DNA of 64,000 nt. Source: DASZWJ01 sp963813895. Lineage in GTDB: Bacteria > Pseudomonadota > Gammaproteobacteria > JAURND01. Positions 16,263 through 26,321 of this stretch are shown one piece after another (the stretch's first letter is position 1; every line of letters starts with the position of its first letter). Both the position numbers and the translations under genes were made by a program. Location of the stretch: contig CAWFAS010000001.1 in NCBI GenBank assembly GCA_963813895.1, forward strand, positions 682,001-746,000. The letters are read 5' to 3'. The notes beneath the pieces are model-generated. The model did not search any database. It worked only from the letters and a program-made list of their open reading frames with translations, and was not told the DNA's origin.

Positions 16263-17846
16263 TCAATCATGCTCCCGCGTAGCAAAAAACTCAATATCCG
16301 GCCAGCGTTCTTGCGTCAAATTTAAATTCACCATATTCGGTGCTAGATAAGCTAAATTATTCCCATTATCCAATGCTAATTGTGCCGGTAAATTCTTTTT
16401 GAACTCTTCTAACTTTTTAGCATTATCACTGCGGACCCAACGAACAGTGGCCACTGAAACCGGTGCGTAAGCGCATTCCACGTTATATTCATTCTTCAAG
16501 CGGTAGGCAACCACATCAAACTGCAGAATTCCCACTGCTCCTAAAATATATTCATTACTCAATAGGGGCCTAAAAACCTGGGTAGCGCCTTCCTCGGAAA
16601 GTTGTAATAAACCTTTTTGCAGTGCCTTCATTTTTAAAGGATCTTTCAAGCGCACCAATTTAAAAATTTCCGGTGCAAAATAAGGAATACCGATAAATTT
16701 AAGATCTTCGCCTTGGCTGAAGGTATCCCCTATCTGAATGGTGCCATGATTGTGCAGGCCGATAATATCCCCCGGAAAGGCTTCCTCTACGTGTTCGCGA
16801 TCACCAGCCATGAAGGTCAGGGCATGATGTATCTGAATATCACGTCCCATTCGTACATGACGCATTTTCATCCCATTGAGATAACGACCGGAACATACGC
16901 GCATAAATGCAATGCGATCACGGTGGGCAGGATCCATGTTAGCCTGGATTTTAAACACAAAGCCGCTGAATTTTTCTTCCTCCGGCCAAACTTCACGCGT
17001 TAGGGTTTGGCGTGGTTGGGTAGCAGGCGCATAATCCACCAGTGCGTCCAGCAATTCACGCACGCCAAAGTTATTAAGTGCTGACCCAAAAAATACCGGC
17101 GTCAATCGTCCGGCCAGATAATCTTGTAATTCAAAGTCCGGACTTGCCCCTTGTACTAATCCTAATTCTTCACGGAATTGCGCGGTACGGTCACCCAGTA
17201 ATTCATATAATTTCGGGTCGTCGAGATCAGTAATTTTGTCGATGTCCTGAATACGTTCGCCTTTTCCTGGTCGGTAGTGATAAATAGCCTGTTGCAGTAG
17301 ATGGTAAACGCCTTTAAATTCTTTCCCCATGCCAATAGGCCATGTCATGGGCGTGAGACGGATGTTAAGAATGGATTCTATTTCGTCTAACAGTTCGATA
17401 GGTTCACGGGTGTCCCGGTCCATTTTATTAATAAAAGTTAAGATGGGGATATTGCGCATCCGACACACTTCCAGCAGTTTGATCGTGCGCGGCTCAACAC
17501 CTTTAGCAGCATCGATCACCATCAGGGCTGAATCCACAGCGGTCAGGGTGCGATAAGTATCTTCAGAGAAATCTTCATGGCCTGGTGTATCGAGCAGATT
17601 AATAATGCAGTCGCGGTAAGGGAATTGCATCACCGAAGTGGTAACCGAAATTCCACGTTGTTTTTCTAGCTCCATCCAATCGGAGGTAGCATGGCGCGAA
17701 GATTTGCGACCTTTAACCGTGCCAGCTAAAGTAATGGCGCCGCCAAACAGCAATAGTTTTTCGGTGAGTGTAGTTTTACCGGCATCGGGATGGGAGATGA
17801 TGGCAAAGGTACGACGTTGAGTTATTTCTTGAGGTATTGGGTTCAT
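16263..17846 (-). CDS. prfC: Peptide chain release factor 3
   Basis: This 527-residue translational GTPase removes RF1/RF2 from the ribosome after termination. G1 is HPDAGKTT, with DTPGHEDFSED (G3) and NKMDR (G4). The insert KGRKSSRHATSDWMELEKQRGISVTTSVMQF is typical of RF3. Length equals E. coli PrfC (529). The gene appears monocistronic; a complex palindromic repeat lies upstream. Confidence 0.97.
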   Translation of the reverse strand: MNPIPQEITQRRTFAIISHPDAGKTTLTEKLLLFGGAITLAGTVKGRKSSRHATSDWMELEKQRGISVTTSVMQFPYRDCIINLLDTPGHEDFSEDTYRTLTAVDSALMVIDAAKGVEPRTIKLLEVCRMRNIPILTFINKMDRDTREPIELLDEIESILNIRLTPMTWPIGMGKEFKGVYHLLQQAIYHYRPGKGERIQDIDKITDLDDPKLYELLGDRTAQFREELGLVQGASPDFELQDYLAGRLTPVFFGSALNNFGVRELLDALVDYAPATQPRQTLTREVWPEEEKFSGFVFKIQANMDPAHRDRIAFMRVCSGRYLNGMKMRHVRMGRDIQIHHALTFMAGDREHVEEAFPGDIIGLHNHGTIQIGDTFSQGEDLKFIGIPYFAPEIFKLVRLKDPLKMKALQKGLLQLSEEGATQVFRPLLSNEYILGAVGILQFDVVAYRLKNEYNVECAYAPVSVATVRWVRSDNAKKLEEFKKNLPAQLALDNGNNLAYLAPNMVNLNLTQERWPDIEFFATREHD

Positions 17847-17921
17847 TGGTTTTTAATTTATAGTCATTATGATTATTGGAATTCCCACCCATGTATAAAA
17901 TCCGCTTTCCCGGAAGCTATG

Positions 17922-18147
17922 TTGAATAGTCCGCTCCATTTTTTTGGGAAAGCACTGTATCCCCTCTCCCGAGGGCTTAGTTGATAATTCTTTTCCTAAC
18001 CATCTGAAACTCTATGATCCCCTCTCCCGCAAGGGGAGAGGGGATCATAGAGTTTCAGATGGTTAGGAAAAGAATTATCAACTAAGCCCCCGGGAGAGGG
18101 GCACAGTGCTTTTCCAAAAATTGGCAGCGAATTATTCAACAAAGCCT
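17922..18147. repeat. Nested family B repeat (hairpin within hairpin)
   Basis: Outer arms (CCATTTTTTTGGGAAAGCAC ... GTGCTTTTCCAAAAATTGG, ending in GAATTATTCAACAAAG) enclose the perfect palindrome at 17973-18089. The element fills the gene-free stretch 17847-18195 between prfC and ligA; the first 75 bases hold nothing recognisable. Confidence 0.85.
17973..18089. repeat. Perfect 117-bp palindrome (56-bp arms, 5-nt loop)
   Basis: The arm GGGCTTAGTTGATAATTC...CCCCTCTCCC (56 nt) is followed by the loop GCAAG and then its exact reverse complement; no mismatch was found base by base. It corresponds to a family B arm of the ATCATAGAGTTTCAGAT type, duplicated in inverted orientation. Confidence 0.92.
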
Positions 18148-18195
18148 CTTGCGGATTTTTACATGGCAGAATCCTGGAGTTTGCTGAAAGAATAG

Positions 18196-20229
18196 CTACA
18201 TCTCCCGCAATAACTGCAAAAAATCTTCTTCAGATAATATCGCCACTCCCAATTCCTCAGCTTTAGTCAGTTTAGAGCCTGGATCTGCACCTGCAATTAC
18301 ATAGGTGGTTTTAGCCGAAACACTACTGCTTACTTTTCCTCCGAGCGATTGAATGCGTTCTTTAGCTTCATCGCGAGTCATAGCGCTCAAGGTTCCGGTA
18401 AGGACAAAGGTCTTGCCAAACCAAGGTTGTTCACCACGTGACGCGCGGGCTTGATTTTCCTGCCAGTGTACCCCAAGTTGTTGCAATTTGGCGATTAATT
18501 CGCGGTTATGCTGTTGTCGGAAAAAAGCAGCTATGTTGGCTGCCACGATTGGACCGATATCGTTGACTTCTTCCAGCGTGAGCTCATCGGCGCGCATAAT
18601 ATTATCTAAACTGCCAAAATGGTGGGCTAGACTTAAGGCAGTGGCCTCACCTACCTCACGTATCCCGAGTGCGTATATGAAGCGCGGTAAGGTGGTGGCT
18701 TTGCTTTTCTCTAGGGCAGTGAGGAGATTATTCACCGATTTTTCGCCCTTTCGTTCCATAGATAGCCATTGTTCGGCAGTGAGCAGAAACACCTCGGCTA
18801 TATCACGCACCAAGTTAGCAATGACTAACTGTTCAACGATCTTGTCGCCTAGCCCCTCTATGTCCAGTGCTTTGCGCGAGGCAAAGTGTTTAATCGTTTC
18901 TTTCAATTGGGCACGACAAAATAGACCGCCAGTACAGCGCGCCACCACTTCGCCCTCCGGTTTTATCGCTTCAGCGCCACAGATGGGACAATGCTTTGGC
19001 AATAGGACCGGCTGAGACTGTGGTGGGCGTTTAGCCAAAATGACAGAAACCACATCGGGAATGACATCTCCGGCGCGGCGTACAATGATGGTGTCACCCA
19101 CCCGCACATCTTTGCGCCATAATTCATCCATATTATGGAGCGTAGCATTACTAACGGTAACACCACTCACAAATACGGGGGTTAAGCGTGCGACTGGGGT
19201 CAGTGCACCGGTACGTCCCACTTGGAATTCAATTGACTCAACGCGTGTCATTTCTTCGCGCGCAGGAAATTTATGCGCAATAGCCCAGCGTGGTGCGCGC
19301 GAGATGAAGCCAAGTTCGCGCTGCAAATCAAAGCGATTTACTTTAAAAACTACCCCATCGATTTCATAAGACAACTGATCGCGTAGCGCGGACAGGTGTT
19401 GAAAAAAAATGATACATTCGTGAATGCTTGGGAGTACCTTGATCTCAGGATTAACCGGCAACCCCCATTGTTTAAAAACCTCCAGCATATCGCTATGCTT
19501 ATCTGCAACATGACCCTCTGATACCTTGCCCAAAGCATAACAAAATAAGGCTAATGGGCGGCTAGCGGTGATTTTGGGATCCAGCTGCCTGAGACTGCCC
19601 GCAGTAGCATTACGAGGATTAGCGAATTCTTTCTCGCCCATTTGGCGGGCTCTGATATTATAATTTTCAAAACCAGTGAGGGGCATGTAGATTTCGCCGC
19701 GAACCTCTAATAATGCCGGGTGATCATTCCCACGCAAGTGCAAAGGCACTGAAGGAATAGTGCGCACATTTTGCGTAATATCCTCACCGGTTACGCCATT
19801 ACCGCGTGTTGCGCCACATACCAGTACCCCGCGTTCATAGCGTAAGTTTACTGCCACCCCATCCAATTTTGGCTCACCCACGTATTCAATAGGATGATCC
19901 ATTTCCAGTCGCTGTCGGACCCGTTTATCGAAAGCAATTAGCTCAGCATCGGTGAAAGCGTTTTCTAATGACAGCATGGGAGCTTCATGAGTGACGGATG
20001 CAAATACTTTGAGTGGAGCTGCGCCTACCCGCTGCGTGGGTGAGTCAGGGGTAATTAGCTCTGGATGCTGTGCCTCCAACTCTTGCAGCTGACGAAATAG
20101 GCGATCATATTCAGCATCGGGGATGGTGGGGTTATCCTGGACATAATAATGATAATTATGCTCGTCGATTTGGCGGCGTAGTTCTTGAATGTCATGTAGG
20201 GTTTTATGAGCGGGCATAGCATTTGTCAT
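18196..20229 (-). CDS. ligA: NAD-dependent DNA ligase LigA
   Basis: The 677-residue ligase seals nicks using NAD. In order, it has domain Ia (LRRQIDEHNYHYYVQDNPTIPDAEYDRL), the adenylation motif with catalytic Lys in EPKLDGVAV, an OB fold, a four-cysteine zinc finger (CPICGAEA...CTGGLFCRAQ), helix-hairpin-helix repeats and a C-terminal BRCT domain (FGKTFVLTGTLSAMTRDEAK). The frame is open further upstream, but those codons lie in a family B repeat, so the ATG at 20229 (MTNAMPAHKTLHD) is preferred; 20217 is also possible. It is the last gene of smc-zipA-ligA. Confidence 0.95.
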   Translation of the reverse strand: MTNAMPAHKTLHDIQELRRQIDEHNYHYYVQDNPTIPDAEYDRLFRQLQELEAQHPELITPDSPTQRVGAAPLKVFASVTHEAPMLSLENAFTDAELIAFDKRVRQRLEMDHPIEYVGEPKLDGVAVNLRYERGVLVCGATRGNGVTGEDITQNVRTIPSVPLHLRGNDHPALLEVRGEIYMPLTGFENYNIRARQMGEKEFANPRNATAGSLRQLDPKITASRPLALFCYALGKVSEGHVADKHSDMLEVFKQWGLPVNPEIKVLPSIHECIIFFQHLSALRDQLSYEIDGVVFKVNRFDLQRELGFISRAPRWAIAHKFPAREEMTRVESIEFQVGRTGALTPVARLTPVFVSGVTVSNATLHNMDELWRKDVRVGDTIIVRRAGDVIPDVVSVILAKRPPQSQPVLLPKHCPICGAEAIKPEGEVVARCTGGLFCRAQLKETIKHFASRKALDIEGLGDKIVEQLVIANLVRDIAEVFLLTAEQWLSMERKGEKSVNNLLTALEKSKATTLPRFIYALGIREVGEATALSLAHHFGSLDNIMRADELTLEEVNDIGPIVAANIAAFFRQQHNRELIAKLQQLGVHWQENQARASRGEQPWFGKTFVLTGTLSAMTRDEAKERIQSLGGKVSSSVSAKTTYVIAGADPGSKLTKAEELGVAILSEEDFLQLLREM

Positions 20230-20275
20230 TAAAAAACGCGGGCATTTGGTTCTATAATTCCCTTTTCCGCAAGGG

Positions 20276-20492
20276 GCGTTGTTAAATAATTCGCTCCCAT
20301 TTTTTAGACAAGCACTGTATCCCCTCTCCCCTTGCGGGAGAGGGTTAGGGAGAGGGGTAATATTAAGCATTTACACTTTAATTTTCACCAATGAATGCCA
20401 CACCAACCCCCTCTCCCTAACCCTCTCCCACAAGGGGAGAGGGGATCATAGAGTTTCAGATAGTTGGGAAGAGAATTATTCAACAACGCCCC
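20276..20492. repeat. Palindromic repeat family B, intact copy
   Basis: This near-complete copy runs from the left arm end GCGTTGTTAAATAATTCGC, AGCACTGTATCCCCTCTCCC, through a central loop (TAATATTAAGCATTTACAC...AATGAATGCCACACC), to the right arm GGGGAGAGGGGATCATAGAG...GAATTATTCAACAACGCC. The two arms are homologous but of two types: an ACAGTGC type and an ATAGAGTTTCAGAT type. It separates zipA from ligA. Confidence 0.88.
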
Positions 20493-20520
20493 CATAAGGG
20501 AGAGGAGATCAGTGCCAAAC

Positions 20521-21252
20521 TCATTGCACATACGAACGCCATTTAGCTATTTTTTCTTCATTCAGGGGCTGTCTATGATCATCCAGCAGCTCACCGCCGA
20601 GATCTTCAATTAATTCTTTAGCTGTACTCAACATCAATTCAAAAGCTTGGCGCGGATCTTTCACGACGGGTATCTGCATAAACAAGGTTAAGCCAGTAGT
20701 GGTGAAGCTGCCCATTTTGGGTAAATCGAAGGTGCCAGGTTCAATGGAAGATACTAGATTAAACAATATCGACCCGCGTCCAGTCAGATCTTCATAACGG
20801 TGGAACATGCCTTTCCTACTGTATCGTAGACCTGCAGTTAGTAGTGCTTGTAATAGTTCATAACCACGATAGGGCTGTTTTGGATCGGCGGTTAAGTTGA
20901 TAATGATCAAATCAGTGAGTTGCAGCGGGGGTGCTGGCTCGGTGGTGGTTGTGTTTTCAGCATGGGGTCGGGGGTGATCCAGATGAGAATCCAATGGTTC
21001 AGGTGGTGGTGGCGCGATTTCATGCCGTTGATCAATGGAATATTCTGCATTATGGGGGTGACGAGTGGGTTCGCGTTGTGAGTTACGGGGCTTAGTAGTA
21101 ACTTGTGGTTCAACGGCGACGGCTTCTATGGGATCATTATTCCCCAGGAAAGGCTCACGGTGCTGACGTTTTTTAGGGTCTCCCTGCCGAGTAGCCCTCA
21201 CTACGCCAATGATCACCAGTCCTATCAGAGCAAATAAAAGAATGTAGGTCAC
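20521..21252 (-). CDS. zipA: Cell division protein ZipA
   Basis: The 243-residue protein has an N-terminal membrane anchor (TYILLFALIGLVIIGVVRA), a basic then proline/histidine-rich linker, and a C-terminal FtsZ-binding domain from about residue 110 (LIIINLTADPKQPYRGYELLQALLTAGLRY ... FMQIPVVKDPRQAFELML). ZipA tethers FtsZ to the inner membrane at the division site. The start is a GTG after GAGGGG. The order smc-zipA-ligA is the usual gammaproteobacterial one. A family B repeat lies between zipA and ligA. Confidence 0.92.
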   Translation of the reverse strand: MTYILLFALIGLVIIGVVRATRQGDPKKRQHREPFLGNNDPIEAVAVEPQVTTKPRNSQREPTRHPHNAEYSIDQRHEIAPPPPEPLDSHLDHPRPHAENTTTTEPAPPLQLTDLIIINLTADPKQPYRGYELLQALLTAGLRYSRKGMFHRYEDLTGRGSILFNLVSSIEPGTFDLPKMGSFTTTGLTLFMQIPVVKDPRQAFELMLSTAKELIEDLGGELLDDHRQPLNEEKIAKWRSYVQ

Positions 21253-21408
21253 TAATCTTACCCCTCAGTTATCGGAATGGTTATTGTAGATTTTTATTTG
21301 GGTGGTTGTAAAATTTCTGTGTAAAAAAGCCAAAATTTGAACTCTCTTCTCTTTCTCCCGCAGCCACCGAGGGTGTCTCGGTTAGCGCTAAAGCCCCAAC
21401 ACCACTAC

Positions 21409-24400
21409 CTACTCCGCCAAAGCCATCGCCTGATCAATATCTACCGTCACCAGCCGCGACACCCCCGGTTCCTGCATCGTCACGCCCACCAATTGCTGCG
21501 CCATCTGCATGGCGACTTTATTGTGACTGATATAAAGAAACTGTACCGATGCCGCCATGGATTGCACCAAACGGCAAAACCGTCCCACATTAGCTTCATC
21601 TAAGGGAGCGTCCACTTCATCCAACACGCAAAAGGGCGCTGGATTTAATTGAAAAAGAGCGAATACCAGCGCAATGGCCGTCAGCGCTTTTTCGCCCCCA
21701 GACAACAGGTGCAACATGGTATTGCGCTTGCCCGGAGGCTGAGCGCGGATGACTACCCCGGCATTCAGCAGTTCATCACCGGTTAATTCCAGTTCCGCAT
21801 GACCGCCGGTAAACATATTCTGATAGAGATTTTTAAAATTCTCATTGGCGCGTTCGAAAGTATCTTTCAGGCGATTTCGGGATTCGCGATCAATTTTGCG
21901 AATGGCCTCTTCCAGAGTGGTTAGCGCCTCACATAAATCTTGATTCTGATTATCCAGGTAGGTTTTACGCTCCAGCACAGTATTATATTCATCGATAGCA
22001 GCCAGATTAATAGCGCCCATGCGCTGAATGCGGTTATCCGTCTGCTCCAATTGTTGCTGCCAAGAGACAGTCTCTGCTTCCGCTGGCAGTTCTTGTAACA
22101 AATTTTCCAAAGTGAATTCAGCCAGTCGAATCTGCTCCAGGTGATTTTCCCGATGCGCTTCCGTTGTGCCTTGTTCGATACGGATTTGCGCCAGGGTGTC
22201 CCTGAAGCCTTGGGCTTCGCGTTCTGTGGTCGCGCGCTGCTGTTCCCATTCACGTAATTGTTGCTCCAGCTGGCTGACTTGCTGGCGTGCAGTATTTAAT
22301 TCTTTTTCCACACCGCTGCGGTTCAAGAGTAGACGTTGCAAGTTGTCTTGTAACTCAGGCAAAGGTGATTGAATTTCTTCATGTCGGGCTAGTAAATCAT
22401 CGCGACGTTCTGCCAGCTGCGTCAGCTGCTTCTGGGCACGAGTGATATTCTGCTGCAAATAGTGTAACTGGTTTTGACAGGAAGCCAGGCGAACCTGCTG
22501 TTCATCGGCATTTTGTTTGGCTACCTGGGTGCGGTGGCGTAGTTCTTGGTTAGTGGTCGCATGGGTATCGCGTTGCTGTAATAATTGATTGCGGCGGGCG
22601 TTAAATTCCTGTTGCTGGAGCTGAGCTTCTTCAGCTAAATCTTGCGTAGCCAGGCGTTGTGTTTGGGTTGATTCCAGCTGTTGCTGTTGCTGACTTAAAT
22701 CTTGCAAAAGTGTGGCTTGACGCTGACGCAGTTGTTCAAGTTTGGCGCGTTTGGCGCTTAATTGTGCGTGCAATTCGCTATATTCGCGAGAGTTTTCGCG
22801 GAACTCGCGTTGCTGGTGGTCACGCTTCTCTTCATATTGTCGCAGCGAGGTTTGGGTTGTGGTGAGTTGGCTTTCCAATAATTGCAACTGTGACTGATGC
22901 TCATTAACAGCGGTCTGGAGCTCTTGCAGGGCCTGTTTGCGTTGTAACATGCCGCTGGATTCATCTTGGATTCTGCTAATGCGCACCCAGTAATTGCCAA
23001 ACCAGATTCCGTCTTTAGTGACAATAGATTCGCCAGCCGCTAAGGAATCGCATAACTGTAATGCTTCAACCGTGGATTCAACCGTATAAATGCCATGCAA
23101 TAAAGCCGCGATGGGTAAGGGGGTGGTGATCTTTTGAATTAACGGTATGAGTGCCTGGTTGTGCGCAGCAATAGGGGCGGTGAATTTGGATGTTGCGGGT
23201 GAAGTCATATGGCACACCGCCAACCGACCTTGAACAGGACTTTGCGCTGCCAACAACAGGTCTTCTGCATTATCGGTACATATAGCTTCCAAGTAAGGCG
23301 CCAGCACAGTCTCAACTGCCGTCTCCCAGCCTGGAGTCACTTGCAGCCCATCCAATAAGCGAGGCTTTTCTGTCCATCCTTGCTGAGTTAGCCATTTGGC
23401 AGTGCCTTGATCTGCTTTACCCAAGGCAGCTTGTTGTAACGCTTCCAGCGATGCCTGGCGGCGCAATAGCTGCTGCAAATCACGGTGCTTGGTATCCCGC
23501 TCGGCTTGTAGTTGCTGATGAGCCTCGCGTAGTTGTTGAATCTGGGTATTTAATTCCGTCGCTAATTCCTGTTCTAAATCCAATTGCTGTTTTAGCGTGG
23601 AAGATCGTGATTCCTGGGCGTTAATTTCTTCCGGTAATTGACCGAAATCCAACTGCTGCTGCTGTTGCTGCAGGCGATGTATTTGCTGTTCGATCTCTTG
23701 AATTTTTTGAGTAAAGTGCGTTAAGCGGGTTTTTTCAAGCTGTGCTTTTTGCTCAATTTGAGCAGATTCCGCCTGGAAGCTATCCCAAGCTTGCTGCCAT
23801 TGTGCCCGTTGTTGTTCTGTTAGGCTAAGCTGTTCTTGTAGGTGAGCGGCTAAGGTAGCAGCTTCTGCGCTTTGCGGTTCTAGCTCTGCTATTTCTGCGG
23901 TGAGTGTCTCGATGTTGGATTGGTCATCATTTAAGTTTTGTTCCGCCTCTTGCCACGCTGTCTCCATTTGAGTTAAATCGTTGGCTAATTGTCGTTCGCG
24001 CTCTTTAATATGCGTGATGTGCTGTTCCTGGCTGGCGATGTCTGCACCCAATTGGTAGAAGCGCCCCTGTACGGCATTAAAGGCATCATTGCTTTCTATT
24101 TGCTGTTCGCGTTGTTGCTCAATCTCCAGCTCAATTTTTCTATGCGTGGCGATTTTTCCTTCCAATTCAGTGGTGGTCTGCGCTAATAACAACTGCTGGC
24201 TCTCTAACTTGGCATTTAAGGTTTTGCAGTGTAGGGCGTGTAATTGTGCCTTTACCAGGCGCTGTTCCTGTTTCAAAACTTTATAGCGCTCCGCTGCATT
24301 GGCTTGGCGCTTAAGATGGTCTAATTGTTTTTCCATTTCCAGGCGTAAATCGGTCAGACGTTCTAAATTTTCACGCGTACCGCGGATGCGATTTTCTGTT

Positions 24401-24936
24401 TCGCGGCGACGTTCGCGATATTTGGAGATGCCGGCCGCTTCTTCTAGATAGACGCGAATGTCTTCTGGTTTGCCCTCAATCAGCTGTGAGACGACCCCCT
24501 GTTCAATAATGGCATAGCTGTTCGGTCCAAGCCCGGTACCTAGAAATACATCCGTGATATCCCGCCGACGGCAGCGTGAGCTATTTAAGTAAAACTGAGA
24601 TTGCCCTTCGCGGGTGATTTCGCGCCGGATAGATATTTCGCTATATTGCGCATAAGGCCCACCTAAACTTCCCTGGCTATTATCAAATAATAATTCTATA
24701 GCGGCCTGACCTACGGGTTTACGCTGCGCCGTGCCGCTGAAAATGACATCAGTTAATAATTCTCCTCGCAACTGCTTGGCAGAACTTTCTCCAATAACCC
24801 AGCGAATGGCATCTACAATGTTCGATTTCCCACAGCCATTAGGCCCCACAATAGCCGTGAGGTTGCTTTGTAAGCTAACGGTAGTGGGATCCACAAAGGA
24901 TTTGAAACCGGCCAATTTGATAGTTTTAAGACGCAT
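21409..24936 (-). CDS. smc: Chromosome partition protein SMC
   Basis: The 1175-residue SMC ATPase organises and segregates the chromosome with ScpA/ScpB. The N-terminal head has Walker A GPNGCGKSNIVDAIRWV (near 31-48). Long coiled coils very rich in glutamine follow. The hinge is around 510-660 (GLQVTPGWETAVETVLAPYLEAICTDN). The C-terminal head has the signature LSGGEKALTAIALVFA and Walker B FCVLDEVDAPLDEANV. Length is normal. Use of SMC rather than MukB fits Legionellales and pseudomonads rather than enterobacteria. It is the first gene of the unit with zipA and ligA. Confidence 0.97.
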   Translation of the reverse strand: MRLKTIKLAGFKSFVDPTTVSLQSNLTAIVGPNGCGKSNIVDAIRWVIGESSAKQLRGELLTDVIFSGTAQRKPVGQAAIELLFDNSQGSLGGPYAQYSEISIRREITREGQSQFYLNSSRCRRRDITDVFLGTGLGPNSYAIIEQGVVSQLIEGKPEDIRVYLEEAAGISKYRERRRETENRIRGTRENLERLTDLRLEMEKQLDHLKRQANAAERYKVLKQEQRLVKAQLHALHCKTLNAKLESQQLLLAQTTTELEGKIATHRKIELEIEQQREQQIESNDAFNAVQGRFYQLGADIASQEQHITHIKERERQLANDLTQMETAWQEAEQNLNDDQSNIETLTAEIAELEPQSAEAATLAAHLQEQLSLTEQQRAQWQQAWDSFQAESAQIEQKAQLEKTRLTHFTQKIQEIEQQIHRLQQQQQQLDFGQLPEEINAQESRSSTLKQQLDLEQELATELNTQIQQLREAHQQLQAERDTKHRDLQQLLRRQASLEALQQAALGKADQGTAKWLTQQGWTEKPRLLDGLQVTPGWETAVETVLAPYLEAICTDNAEDLLLAAQSPVQGRLAVCHMTSPATSKFTAPIAAHNQALIPLIQKITTPLPIAALLHGIYTVESTVEALQLCDSLAAGESIVTKDGIWFGNYWVRISRIQDESSGMLQRKQALQELQTAVNEHQSQLQLLESQLTTTQTSLRQYEEKRDHQQREFRENSREYSELHAQLSAKRAKLEQLRQRQATLLQDLSQQQQQLESTQTQRLATQDLAEEAQLQQQEFNARRNQLLQQRDTHATTNQELRHRTQVAKQNADEQQVRLASCQNQLHYLQQNITRAQKQLTQLAERRDDLLARHEEIQSPLPELQDNLQRLLLNRSGVEKELNTARQQVSQLEQQLREWEQQRATTEREAQGFRDTLAQIRIEQGTTEAHRENHLEQIRLAEFTLENLLQELPAEAETVSWQQQLEQTDNRIQRMGAINLAAIDEYNTVLERKTYLDNQNQDLCEALTTLEEAIRKIDRESRNRLKDTFERANENFKNLYQNMFTGGHAELELTGDELLNAGVVIRAQPPGKRNTMLHLLSGGEKALTAIALVFALFQLNPAPFCVLDEVDAPLDEANVGRFCRLVQSMAASVQFLYISHNKVAMQMAQQLVGVTMQEPGVSRLVTVDIDQAMALAE

Positions 24937-25112
24937 TATTGGGAAAACCCTGCAGCTGTGATATTGGCTGAATTCTAGCAGAAATTTGTCTTTTATTTAT
25001 AGGAGTTGCTGATATTTATATTAGGGGTTGTGTTAGTGAGGTCTGGCTGTTGTCTTTGCATGGCTGTCTCTTGTATGGCTGTTCTTCCTGTATAGCTGTC
25101 ATCCTTGTAAAT

Positions 25113-25238
25113 GGCTTTCTCCCTTCTCCCGCTTGCGGGAGAAGGGCCGGGGATGAGGGTGCCTCAGTTGGCATCTGCGCCAGATCAAACACCCTCACCC
25201 CCGACCCCTCTCCCGCAAGCGGGAGAGGGGAGAAAGCC
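25113..25238. repeat. Palindromic repeat family C, copy 1
   Basis: Arms GGCTTTCTCCCTTCTCCCGC ... GCGGGAGAGGGGAGAAAGCC enclose GGGATGAGGGTG / CACCCTCACCCCC and a short unpaired centre. A degenerate family D-like pair (GCTGTCATCCTTG / CAAGGACGACAGC) lies just outside, at about 25095-25253. It occupies the divergent space 24937-25466 between smc and the coiled-coil gene; the rest of that space holds the PmrA-like promoter. Confidence 0.88.
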
Positions 25239-25355
25239 GCGCAAGGACGACAGCCGCATCAGGATAACAGCCGCCTGTACTAAGTAAAAAATGCGGCCAT
25301 CTTTCCCCTCCAGGGTAGGAGTCAAACACAAATTGTGCATGTTCCTTTTCATATC

Positions 25356-25388
25356 CTTAATTTTCACTTAAGATTCATTTGCTAAAAT
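25356..25388 (+). promoter_or_regulatory. PmrA-type box and -10 element for the 25467 gene
   Basis: CTTAAT-TTTCA-CTTAAG is a perfect direct repeat of the PmrA half-site (YTTAAK-N5-YTTAAK) and contains the central TT of the Legionella/Coxiella consensus. Exactly 10 nt later comes TAAAAT as a -10. The same spacing occurs at 38479 and 57181. The ATG is about 80 nt downstream. Confidence 0.72.
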
Positions 25389-25466
25389 AAGCCCAAAACT
25401 GGTGAAAACAAGTTTCCAGACGAAATTATTAAATAACTGCTAATAAATATTTAAGGGGTAACTCAG

Positions 25467-26201
25467 ATGGCTCAACAACAATGGCAGCAACAATCGCAGC
25501 AACAATCGTTAGATCATCATATGAACAATCTGATGGAAGACAAGCGTAGAAAAATTGGTGAGCCTGGAATCAATGGTGCTCAGGCGACAGGACTTGTAGG
25601 AGAAATTGAGACCGTTGAACAGCAAATTCAAGCCAAACAAACAGCACTAGAAAAATTGAGACAGGACCATCTGGCAGAGGCAGCAGGTCCGGCAAAAGAT
25701 GCATTAGCCGCGAAAATACTATTAGCTGAGCGGAAACTAAATGAGCTTAAGCAAAGTCTTGGCGACCTGAAAGGAGAAAAGGGCAGTTTAGAGGGGGAGA
25801 TTACTCAATGGCTAAAGGAACGTGCTGACAAGGAAGAACAAAAGGCCGCGCAAGATAGGGCTAAGGCAGAAAAGCAGGCCGAAAAGGATGAAGCCAAAGC
25901 AGAAAAGCAGGCCGAAAAAGATGAAGCCAAGGCAGAAAAGAACGCCGACAAAGGTACAGCCGAGGCTAAACGAGATGAACTAATTGCCGGAGCTCAAAAA
26001 GAGGAGGAGGATGCAGATACGTATAAAAAGATAGCTCTTGGCAGTACGCTGGTTTGTCTTGCGCTGATAGCAGTTTGTCCTCCCGTAGGAATTATAGGTG
26101 CAATGGTATCTTTTTTGGCTGGTTATGGGCAAAGCAAGGTTCAGGAGCAGGCAGCCAGTAAAAAAGCTGATTTTGAATCGCAAGCATTTAGCAAAACCTA
26201 A
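25467..26201 (+). CDS. Coiled-coil protein with C-terminal membrane hairpin; effector candidate
   Basis: I do not recognise a family for this 244-residue protein. It starts with a Gln-rich stretch (MAQQQWQQQSQQQS). Residues about 45-180 are strongly predicted coiled coil by eye, with three near-repeats of KAEKQAEKDEA at about 130-160. A hydrophobic stretch of about 30 residues follows (IALGSTLVCLALIAVCPPVGIIGAMVSFLAGYG), then a polar tail. This architecture is common among Dot/Icm effectors, and the gene has a perfect PmrA-type box. Export and function are inference. The ribosome site AAGGGG lies about 10 nt before the ATG. Confidence 0.75.
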   Translation: MAQQQWQQQSQQQSLDHHMNNLMEDKRRKIGEPGINGAQATGLVGEIETVEQQIQAKQTALEKLRQDHLAEAAGPAKDALAAKILLAERKLNELKQSLGDLKGEKGSLEGEITQWLKERADKEEQKAAQDRAKAEKQAEKDEAKAEKQAEKDEAKAEKNADKGTAEAKRDELIAGAQKEEEDADTYKKIALGSTLVCLALIAVCPPVGIIGAMVSFLAGYGQSKVQEQAASKKADFESQAFSKT

Positions 26202-26321
26202 TACAAAATAGTAATAATTAAAATAGATTAGGCTTTTTATAGCCTGGACGTTTGGAAATACACCCGTTTTATTCCCTAAGATAATCGGGAAATAACTATA
26301 TTTAAATTTAAGAGAAAACCC

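Noticed and set aside
20230..20370. Upstream extension of ligA in the same frame.
   Set aside because: The codons fall in a family B repeat and encode the repeat-derived peptide seen at other loci; LigA proteins start near MTNAMPAHKTLHD.
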